From positions 91,361 to 155,360 of the forward strand of contig ARYC01000527.1 in the NCBI GenBank assembly GCA_000711775.1: DNA of 64,000 nucleotides, given 5' to 3'. The position numbers were made by a program, and so were the translations under genes. The notes under the pieces are model-generated. The model saw only the letters and a list, made by a program, of their open reading frames with translations, was not told the DNA's origin and did not search any database. Shown here piece by piece: positions 24,231 through 34,914 of the stretch (the stretch's first letter is position 1; each line of letters starts with the position of its first letter). This DNA is from Oxytricha trifallax (Eukaryota > Ciliophora > Spirotrichea > Sporadotrichida > Oxytrichidae).

Positions 24231-25963
24231 CAAGATGGATAGAAGTTCATACCAAGAGAGTTATAGTTTAATGCTTTAAAAGTTGAGAGTTGCAGTCAAG
24301 AGTCCACTTAACCTCATTCTCAGATAAAAACTCACATTTCCAAGATTGATGAAACAAAACAGCTTCAAGAACAATTCAAGATTGAGTTACCATACTTATT
24401 TATATGGAAGTAACAAATATTGCAATTAAATCTGAATATAATTTTGTTAGATAAAATTTAATTCATTAAAAAGATGTAAGCAAATACCTAATTTTTAAAG
24501 TAATTTTTATTTAATTCTGAATATGAGAGATTTGATTTAGGATTAGAGTCATGTTGTCATAACTTAGATTAGCAATCTTGTGGTGATTTAAACCTTAACT
24601 CATACAAAATCTGAGAGAAAAAAAAGTGCTTCTGAGTTTGAGTGTACTCCCGTGAAATAAGTAGAAGTGAAAGAAGAGCCTCAAATAGTTTCTGTCTCCT
24701 CAGGCAAAAAACAAGCTCCCAGTATTTACTCTATTCAGTCATCCAGCAATAAAAGTGAGCTATAAAAAGTTAACTCCATCAATTAGTCTGATTTAAAGAA
24801 ACCTCAATCTAGAATAAATAATCAAGAAGAATTGAAGAAAGATCTCAACAGAGAGTTTAGAGACGATTGCAAAATCGTGCACACCAACCAGAGAAATTAA
24901 ATTCTACCAAATGAGAAACAGAAACTTAAAATATTATCCCCAGAATTATCCCATAGTTTTAGCTTTTTATTAAACTAGTAATGCCAAACTAAACTGTGAA
25001 TCGTCAAGCTAGGAATTAACTTTATGATAAAGATTAATCAAGAAATAGATAAACTTTCGTTGTTTCCTCGCTAAAAAAAATTGCTCAAGTTCTTCGAGTG
25101 ACTTCAGTAATGATTTTATCGACTAAACTTTGAAAAGAAAGCCAAATAATCATCCCTAGAACCAAGGTAAGCTTCAAGCTTTTATATAGAAGAGCATCTG
25201 AAAATTTAAACCTTAAAGAAGCAGACTTGAGTTTGAAATTATTTAATAAACTAAATTATTTTTTTCTAAATAAATAAAACAAAATAATTTAAAGTTTGAG
25301 AACCTTAAAGGCAATTAAAATTTATATAATAAAGGCTAATGCTACAAAGCAAAACTTTAAACCTCTCCTTTGATAAAGTATCTACTATAATATTAAATAG
25401 TAAACTATTTAATATTTTTATCACAAAATTTGACACCAGGGTTCTTCTACAGCAAAGAGTTAATATTCATAACTTATTGAAAGAAGGAGAAACAAAGTAA
25501 ATTCTGGTAAGATATTCTATTAAGGAAATTAAAATATGATTGAAAAGTATAAGACCTACAAGTTCAAAGATACTCAAAAATTATAGATGCTTTTGATTGA
25601 TTACAAAATTATATATGTGTAGATTATAGGATATAATAATAAAATGCACTCATATTACAAACATTAAATGAATAAAATAAAATTATTCTTAAATCTAGAA
25701 AAATCGATTATATATTAACCTATATATAAGTGATTCATAGCTTATATTTTAGTTATTTTAATTAAATAGATGAGCTGAACAAGCACTTCAAGGACGGAAG
25801 TAGCGCAATCCAATACAAGTTTAGCCCCAGCTACTTGCTGACTTGGTGCAGCGCCTGCGACCAGTTCAAGGTGTGGTTCACTTTCGAACAGAGAGACGGG
25901 AAGTATTGCAATATGGTCTACTACAGGACAATCAAGATCTCACACCACTTCCCAGAACACTGA
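24231..25963 (+). CDS. ZF4: zinc-finger family gene, several germline junctions unresolved
   Basis: Matches 30120-31455 and the 51.1-55.5 kb copy. Blocks: KFIPRELQFNALKVESCSQE (24231-24410); an ORF from ATG 24523 to TGA 24997-24999 (158 aa, SASEFECTPVKQVEVKEEPQ...); a Ser-rich block at 25050-25200; and a last MDS (25769-25963) encoding DELNKHFKDG...LTWCSACDQFKVWF...YYRTIKISHHFPEH then TGA. The last block is much richer in G+C than its surroundings and conserved between copies, as expected under selection. Joins between blocks were not resolved, so it may be functional after elimination or decaying. Confidence 0.55.
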
Positions 25964-28900
25964 TTCAACATATGTTTGCATTTTAATTTATCAAGGTTAT
26001 TTCATCTCATTATTTAGTTCAGTTTTACCTTATTTAACCGTAAGAGTTGTTTTTCATTGAATTTATCGAATGAATGTCAAAATATATATAATTTTAATTT
26101 TGAAATTTTTATTAACCCATACTACTACACCTTTTGAGATGAAATATATTAAAAATAAATATAAATTTAAATGCAACTTGATTTTTCTGATCTGTTGACT
26201 GTTGAGATCTATTTGAATAATCAGTGTGAGTCTTATGACAACAAAACTTTAAATAAATCTTAATTATTAATAATCTAAAATTTAAACTGCTACTATACAG
26301 ACTTACACTTATCATGATTCAATTTCTAGCAACATTGAGTACTTGAAATATTTAATTTAAAAATATATTTATATATACTTCCTTCTTTCAGAGCAAACCT
26401 ATTACATAATTTTAAATTAAAGCAATTCTGTAATGAATTCAAACTATGGCTGAGAGTAATTTAATCTTTTACATGAGTTTTTGTACTAATGTGGCTTTAT
26501 TCAGAGTTTAAAATTTCAACTTATTTTTATTCAATATTGAAAAGTATATGTCATTGCGAAAAATCCAAAGGAAAGTCATCAAAATCTAAAGGCAAGAAAT
26601 AGCTTGCTGGTACTTATAAAATAATTATAAATAGATTTAAATGAGATTTTTTTATAATAAGCTAAAGTCAAGGTTGAGTAAGGGATTCAAAAACAGATCA
26701 TTATCAAATTTATATACTTGAATAAAAAGAATAAAAACTCAAAAATTTGATAAAGGATTTTTAAATTAAAAAATACTAAAAGTAACCAGAATCCCAATCG
26801 ATACACCATTATGCAAGAGAACAATTAAAATAAACTTTAAGCAAAAGATTGCAATCAGACTTTACCATCAATGCCAAAATCTAAGAGAAGAGATTCAAGA
26901 GTCCTCAATGATCAGAATTGCTCTAAAATTTAAGATAAAGAGAAGGTTTTATTCATGAATTGGAAATAAATACCTAAAATTCAAGTATTTCTTTTAAAAT
27001 AAATAATAATTTAAATATATTTTGCTAAGATCAATTCTATCTTAGAAATAATTTAATACAATCAAATAATAATAACAAGTTACTTCTTTGGGTTAAAAAG
27101 TTAATCATAATTAATTTTAATGTCAAATCTGACGTGTAAAATTTAAACAGAAGGAAATAGAAAGAAGATGTGAAACTCTAGAGGAAGTTGAAAGCAAATT
27201 CCACATTTTATATATAAATCAGCGAGAGATATTTTTCATGAGAAACACTAACAGAAAAACAGAAGGTCAGGTTTGAAAGATATCCTTTTCAGTGAAAGCG
27301 AAAGCCAATTATCAAACTCACATAGATCTTTCAAAATATTAAAAAATAATTATATTAATGCAAAACATTTATCAGAGAGATTCAATAATAAAAGGTTCAA
27401 AGAAGAGAGCTGAGTCTAAGACTGTTGTCAAGAGAGATATGGTTGAGAAGCCACCATTAGATCATAAAATTGTTAAATATTAAATAATTTTAAATTACTT
27501 TAGATTATTATTTAATAATTTTTATTCAAGCTTATGATCATTTTTGGGACTTTTAAATTTATCAAAATTATTTTTTGTTCTTTATTAAAAAAATAATTGT
27601 TAAAGAATAGACAATAAGAATTGTTTTAGATAAGTTTATATTGATATAAAAGCTTACTTTGCTTGTTTTATGTACAAAATTAAAATTGTGTTATAATTCT
27701 ATATAAATGAAAATATTTTTATATTTAGTAGTTATAATGTTAAGATTAAATAATAAGGTTATAAAATTATTATAAGGCGAAAACATCAAGAAACAATAAA
27801 AACTAAAAATATAGAAATTAGAATAAATTTCGTTTAAAACAATTAAATTTATAGTTCTTACAAATCGCAAGGATTTATAAAAAGCAAAGTCTTTCATTAA
27901 TTTAATAGATTAAAAAATCACTTTAACCATAATTAAACATAATAATTCATTTCTGGTACAAATTAAATAGCCCCATAAAATAAAATTCTGTAAATTTAAT
28001 GAATAATAGAAAAGAATTTAGGATTTTAATTCTAATCCATTTTTTGTTTTAGCCAGAAATAAACTTAGAAGGCATTGACATAAATCCATTAAATACAGAA
28101 ATAAATTAAAAATACTTTCCCATTGTTTGTTTAATAGATATATATTTTAATTATTAGTAAAAGACGATTAAATGAAATAATTAAGTTTAAGTATTTATAA
28201 AAATTATAAAATATTAAGAGCTTTTGTAATCTAAATTATCAGTTTTTGTTAATTGAAATTTGAAATTAGATTTATTAATATAGTGCAAATTTATTAAAAA
28301 TTAATTTTTCTAGCGAAGAAATTAATTTAAATAAAATCTCCTTAAAATGATTTGATTTTTTCTCATATTAAACAGATTTTTTACAGACTAATAAAATTAA
28401 ATATTTATAAAAATAATTTTATGTTTGAATATCCCTAATTCATTAATTTCCTTAGAATAATGAAGCTTATCATTAATTAATTTCCAAAATATATTAGTAA
28501 GTGCATTGAACAGTCACCATCTAGGGGATCAAAACATCTACTTCTAATATAATATTTAAAATATTATTTCTAATTTTTTTAAGAGATTTAAAACACTATC
28601 CTTTTGTAAAATATTACATTATGTTAAAGTTTTAGTTCAATAATAAGTAAATGCAACAAAGGTCAGAAGTATGACATTTCTCACTTTAGAAACATCAATT
28701 AAATAAAGAATATTAAATTATAATAATATCTAATGAATTAATAATTTAATGTCAATTCTAAGTAAAATAAAGATACATATCTAAATCAATACATATATGA
28801 AATAAGTTTTATAATGGGAATAGTATTGTTTAAATATGTTCAACTAAAATGATATAATTCTTCTAATCGTATTTTTTTCCTATATAAATTTCTTTAAAAC

Positions 28901-29243
28901 GTAGTATATTTCCCTTTTTTTAAAATTCCTAATATTCAAATAATCATAGTAAAATTTGAAATACTGTTTTAATAAAAATAACAAAATTATATCTTTACTT
29001 CAGATTCACATAGGAAAAAGTAACAATTGAAATCTAGATAAATATAATTAAAAATACTTAGATAGAAATAAAAAATAAACATCAAAGCCTTTTTTATAAT
29101 TTCTAGTAAATTATATTATGAAGTAATTTTTTAGCAAATAACTATTATAATCTTTATACGAAAACATGTCTTTATTTTATTATCTTATAAATATCAATAA
29201 AAATAAATATACTCATAAATTTTTTTTTAACAATAAATTTTGA
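25964..29243. other. AT-rich region with zinc-finger family relics
   Basis: Around 26440-27000 there are fragments shared with 32280-32650 and 60290-60560 (the KSKGK...-like basic block at 26560-26605). The segment 27130-27430 has short open stretches (INQREIFFMRNTNRKTEGQV). The rest, notably 27480-29240, shows nothing. Confidence 0.4.
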
Positions 29244-29583
29244 CTGCTAGCGGCTTCATTCAAGACGTGATTGGTGAGTAAAGATGGGAAGTGCAGTACC
29301 CAGAAAGGTTCACCAAAGGATTTATTTTTTCCTTGGCCTTCCACCGCAGAGCAATCAAGCGTGACTACTACAACGGATTAAACTTATTATAATTTCAAGA
29401 TTAAGGTTTTGCTTACGACTCTGAAGATGACTACGACGTGAGGTACCCTGCTGGAATCATGAACTCATTCTATTCTCGGAGGGTTGAAGCATTTCATTTT
29501 ATTATTCAAGAAGGAGATCCTCAGCTCATGCAAGATCCAAGAGAACCTGGGCGATGCTGACAAGATATTCGATGACAAATTTC
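29244..29583 (+). repeat. Repeat R3 copy 1: GC-richer coding-like block
   Basis: Nearly identical to 34385-34739. It encodes TASGFIQDVIGEQRW...EVQYPERFTKGFIFSLAFHR and, in shifted frames, YDSEDDYDVRYPAGIMNSFY and KIQENLGDADKIF-like segments. The frames do not join in a line, so IESs, frameshifts or decay are present. Not recognised. Relative to copy 2 it lacks a few codons near its start (the GAGGTGCTG part). Confidence 0.6.
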
Positions 29584-30119
29584 GTAAAAAATCTTATATG
29601 CAATATTGAAAATACTTGAAATGTATCTACTTGAACAATAGTTTCATGCAATTATTTTCGCTCAAATTTAATTTCTAAAAATTATCTATACAATATTAGT
29701 TTTTTAACTCTATCGGAAGATTAAAAGATATAAGAATGTTTATCTTATCAAAATTTTTAGAGAGAAAATTTTATTTATATGAATAAAGAAGTCAAACCTT
29801 TAAAATCTTGTTCATATTTGCAGCAGAATTTAATAGGTATCTGCACTTGAATAGAATTAAATTTATCAAATTATGTATGAGGCAACTAATTTTTCAAGTG
29901 ATAAAGAATCCCCAAGATTTATAAAATTTTTAGAATTAATTTAATGGTGATGATATTAAATTATTCTATTTTTTTACTATCTTCATTCTGAACAAATAGA
30001 ACCAAAGATATTATATAATAGAGAAGCTTCTAAGGATTTTGTTCTTATGTTGAGAATAATAAATTTTTATTGTAAAATATTGAATAAATTAAAAGAATAA
30101 TTTTCTTATAACCTATTTG

Positions 30120-31455
30120 AATGTTGAGAGTTGCAGTCAAGAGTATATAAAGCTAATATACAGATGAAAAATTACAAATTTATAAAGTGTATAAATACAT
30201 TTATCAGTATTAAAATGAGTTACCAGAGTTTCTTAAGCTTAGTGATGAAGTTTGCAATAAAATATTTCAATAAAACATTTGTATTTATTTGAATTTGGTA
30301 ATATTAGTTTTATGGACTTTCTTATTTGTAGTGTTATATATTGATAATATTGAATGTGAGAGATCTGATTTAGGATTAGAATTACGTTGTTCTAACTTAG
30401 ATTAGCAATCTTGTGTTGTTTTAAACCTTAACTCCTACAAAACCTGAGATCAACAAGAGTGCTTCTGAGTTTGAGTGTACTCCCGTGAAATAAGTACAAG
30501 TGAAAGAAGAGCCACATGTAGTTTCTGTCTCCTCATCAGACCACAAGCAAGCTCCTAGAATTTACTCTATTCAGTCATCAAGTAATAAGGGTGAGCTATA
30601 AAAAGCTAACTTCATCAACTAGTCTGATTAAAAATGAAATCATAATCAAAAATGCATCTCATAAGTTATTAATAATATTTTAAATAAGTTTATTAATTAA
30701 TATTATCCCTTGTTTCCTCATCTTCTTCATCGAGCAGCTCAAGTTCTTCGAGTTACTAGTTATAAACTTAAAATAAATAAAGTTTTAGTACTATTAAAGC
30801 CTCAAGTCAGAGACAGAAGAGCATCTGAATCTCCTTAACCTTATAGAATTTAAATTAAATGTGAAATTTACTCAAATGAATAATATTGGTTTAAAGTAGT
30901 AATTTTTTAAAGGTAATGGAAAGAATTAGATGCTCAAGTCTAATGCTAAAAAGCACAAACTCACAACCTCATAATTAATAAATTATCCACTTGCATAGCC
31001 TTAAAGGGACCAGATGCTCGAAAAGGATTTGACTTATTTATAATTAAGCAAAGGTGATATCTCTAAGAAGACATCAAAAGCAGTTTCATGCAAAAAGGAG
31101 ACTAGTGAGAAGTATTCTGATAAGATGTACAAAATCAAAATTATTTTAACTTTTTAATCCAGGCATAATATGATCTGATTGAATGAATCATAATCAAATT
31201 CAAAGATATTCAAGAAATAGAGAGGCTTTTGTTTGATGATTATAAAATAATAACTAAATTGATGAGCTGAACAAGCACTTCAAGGACGGAGGAAATGCAA
31301 TCGTCTACAAGTTCAGCCCCAGCTACTTGCTGACTTGGTGCAGCGCCTGCGGCCAGTTCAAGGTGTGGTTCACTTTCGAGCAGAGGGACGGCAAGTATTG
31401 CAATATGGTCTACCACAGGACCGTCAAGATCTCACACCACTTCCCAGAACACTGA
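30120..31455 (+). pseudogene. ZF6: copy of the ZF4 family
   Basis: Shares with ZF4 the VESCSQES block (30128), the SASEFECTPVKQVQVKEEP block (30450-30600), the Ser-rich block (30715-30830) and the last MDS (31261-31455: DELNKHFKDGGNA...TWCSACGQFKVWF...YHRTVKISHHFPEH, TGA 31453-31455). Upstream blocks are shorter and more diverged than in ZF4, with the 158-aa ORF truncated. The finger block keeps all Cys and His, so its 3' end is intact. Confidence 0.5.
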
Positions 31456-32719
31456 TTCAACATATGTTTGCATTTATCAAGGTTATTTCATTTTATTATC
31501 AAGTTCAGTTTTTATTTCTTAATTTATCAAAATTTCACCAATTTATTCTAAAAAACAAATTTTATATTATCATTTAAACTATAATTAAACTTATATTAGC
31601 ATTAAAAGTATTTATTAATAGAAACCATAGTTATAAAATTAAATTATAAAAATCAATATTTTTTTAATCATTGTATATACATTATTAATGTTTTAAATAT
31701 TTTTTTTAAATATCTTTCAGAGCAATTCTGCTGTGATGTTTTTAGAGCTAAGCAATTTTTAAAATAACAATGTAAATGAGAGTTAGACCTCATCATCATG
31801 ATTTTTCTATTAAGAATTGAAATTAATAGACCCCCCGAATATTTAATTATTAATTATTCCTATTCTTAATTAAAAATCTATTATTTTCAGATTAATTTAA
31901 TAAGAAAAGATATGCTAAATTTTCAATTTTATTAATTATTAAAAAATAAACCGATTTATAATAAGAAAAAAAATTTAATTTCAAGTTTAGAGTTATATTG
32001 ACTTAAATCAATTGCGATAAAGAAAGTCAATAAAAAACCAAGAGTAATGAAAATAAAATAATAGTTCTTCCTAGATATTACTTTAATAATCTTTTAAGAT
32101 TTCAGTATCATTAAAATTTTAAAGGTAAAATATACTGAAGTTTAAAGTGTAGGCTATAAAAATTATTAATAGAAAAACATAGTTTTTACTATAAAATTTT
32201 ATTAGAAACTTATCAAATTTAGAACTGTTTCCTTATAGCTTAAGATACAAGTATTATAAAATATTTTAATGTGGTTATATTCAGAGTTTGACAGCTTCAA
32301 CTGATTCTTCACAGTGCAATCTCCAAGATAACACAAGCAATAGATAGAAATACAAAAGAAAGTCACCTAGATCTAAAGGAATGAATCGATATTATATAAA
32401 AATAAGATTCATGTAATAATTTGAATACTCATTTCTGTTTCTATATTTTATTAAGAATATTCAGAATGTCTGTTACTAAAACAGATCCTACCTGAATATC
32501 TTAACCTTAGTGAGAGAGAGTACGATCTCAGAAACTTAATTATAGAATCTGACAGATTAGTGCTGACTAAAAGTAAAAAGAATTGAAGAATAATTATTCA
32601 CCATCATGCAGGAGAACTCAAGTGAGAAACCTAAAGCACAAATTTATGGAGCACTTTGCTATATTTGACTATTTTTAATTAGCTACAAAGTTTCTTTTTA
32701 TTTTTGCTCTTAAAGCTCT
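31456..32719. other. AT-rich region with a family relic near 32280
   Basis: 32280-32650 carries the same fragments as 26440-27000 and 60290-60560 (RKSPRSKGMN-like). Otherwise nothing recognised. Confidence 0.4.
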
Positions 32720-33670
32720 ATGAACATAAGTAGAGTTAAGCCTGAGTCGGATCCCATTGCTGCAAAGACAACTAATTAGAAGAGACAATAGAAGCGATAT
32801 GAGAGTATTGAGGAATCTAAGTATGAGCTATCAAAGTTTAAGGACATTGATAATGACTGGTCAAAAGTTAATCAAAGCAACTAGAAGATTCAAGTCAAAT
32901 TTTAGAAAAAGATTTTAAACAGAAGTTAATTCATCATGTTTTGCATACTAATTGCAAATTCCTTGTCAAACTCATCAAGCAGCGACTCTGAAGAGCATGA
33001 GAAATCCAATAATCAATTTTTTGATAGCAAAATCTTTAATCAAATGATATTTCAAAGCATACCCATTAAAGGTTCAGAATCCTGGTTCCCAACTTTCCCA
33101 AAATGCTGGTTTCAAAAGTTCAAAGTGTTTAATTGAACAAAAACTGTTGGCAAAAAAATTCTTTGTTAGCAAATAGATCAAGATCTTGCAGAAGACTCTA
33201 CACCATTCTTTTGCTTTAGACAGAAACAAGCTTAATAGTAATTGACGTTAAAGCAGCCAAAAACTGAAAGAACAACTAACATTGCTGATGAAAAAATGTT
33301 CAAGATCTAATATATTTAATTTTTATCCCTGGCCAGTTGGAGCTCATCGAGAAGTTCAAGAAGTATGTCTTCAAAGATGAAAATGAAGTCAACATTTTTA
33401 TGATTTTATTTATTTTAACGACAAGTTAGTAAGTGAATTGAACAGCCATTATCATTAGGGTCAAAACCACTGCAAATCCACTTGGACACCCAAGTAAACT
33501 TTAATATTTATACATTGCAATTTAAAGAAACTTAATTATGTTTATCTGACTGTAAAGTGCTACAAGTGTAAGGAATTCTCGTTGTGGTTCAATTTCAAGG
33601 AAGATAACAAGGGTCAGAAATTATATTAATTAGAAACATCAAAGTTTCGCACAACTTACCAGTACATTGA
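32720..33670 (+). CDS. ZF7: zinc-finger family gene with a disrupted finger
   Basis: ORF ATG 32720 to TGA 33134-33136 (138 aa: basic N-terminus, then SSSSDSEEHEKSNN), followed in other frames by DQDLAEDSTPFFCFRQKQ (33177-33235), QLELIEKFKKYVFKDENE (33335-33395) and the finger VKCYKCKEFSLWFNFKED...KLY / IRNIKVSHNLPVH with TGA 33668-33670. Frame changes between blocks could be IESs. Inside the finger the distance between LY and RNIKVSH is two bases too long, so this copy has either a tiny eliminated segment or a real frameshift. Confidence 0.5.
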
Positions 33671-34384
33671 ACGAAATCTTTGAAAGATCTGAGCTTTTGA
33701 AATAGAACATCAGGATTAAGTATAATTTTAGATTTTATTTGAGAATTTCTAAATAACAAGGTTTGAGTTTTTATATAAGTTTTATTAGTTTCATTTATGT
33801 TTTTTCCTAAATTTATTAATTTTAATCTTTCTCTTAGAATCGAGAGATTCTTTTTACAAATTTTATTAACATATATTTTTATATTATCTGTGTGGTACTC
33901 TCTTCTACCTAATGTACTTTATGGATATTTCAAAGTTCCAATGTTTACAAAAGAACTAAATTAATTAGAAAAAATAATGAAACTCAAACGCCAGGGTTGA
34001 TCCAAGTGGTAATCCTCAGCAGATCGGAGATGAATTAAATTTAAAGACAAGTTTGAAAGACTGATCAAGAATTCATTTTTAGCAAATGAAATTCAAGGAT
34101 TGAAGAGAGTTAACTTCAATGATCTCACTAGCCCAGCACTTGTCTATTAGAATCATAATTAAACAACTCCAGATACACTCATTCTATGACAACAATAATA
34201 TTTACACTATTATGAATGAATCACTCTAAATAAGTTCATTTATCAAATTCAAAGTGGAGTGCACAAAACCTTATTTACTTCGCACAGAATTATAAATCAA
34301 AAAACATGAAAATTGCATTTTTAAAAAGAAAATTTTGTAAAGCATTTGCTATATTGAATTAAAATATAAGTACTAAATGACAAT

Positions 34385-34739
34385 GCGACTGCTAGCGGTT
34401 TCATTCAAGACTTGATTGGTGAGTAAAGATGGGAGGTGCTGGAAGTGCAGTACCCAGAGAGGTTCACCAAAGGATTTATTTTTTCCTTGGCCTTCCACCA
34501 CAGAGCAATCAAGCGTGACTACTACAACGGATTGAACTCATTATTAATTCTCAAGATTAAGGTCCTGCTTACGACTCTGAAGATGACTACGACGTGAGGT
34601 TCCCTGCTGGAATCATGAACTCATTTTATTCTCGGAGGGTTGAAGCATATTACTTTATTGTTCAAGAAGGAGATCCTAAGTGCTGGCAAGATCCAAGAGA
34701 ACCTGGGCGATGCTGACAAGATATTTAATGACAAATTCT
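34385..34739 (+). repeat. Repeat R3 copy 2
   Basis: Same block as 29244-29583, starting ATASGFIQDLIGEQRWEVLE and ending in a KEILSAGKIQENLGDADKIF frame. Located just upstream of the kelch gene. Function unknown. Confidence 0.6.
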
Positions 34740-34914
34740 TTTTCATTAAATCCTATTCTTTGGTTCAATTTATATTCCTATAAACGTATAATTATAAATT
34801 TTTATTTGAAATGCAGAATTTCATACGATTAATAAATGATTGGTTAAATTTAAAATAAGTTTCACAGGTTTGATCATTTTATAATAGCTTTTAAAAACTA
34901 AATTTGTATACATT

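Noticed and set aside
27691..27897. Minus-strand ORF MKDFAFYKSLRFVRT...
   Set aside because: Random open frame in AT-rich DNA with no support.
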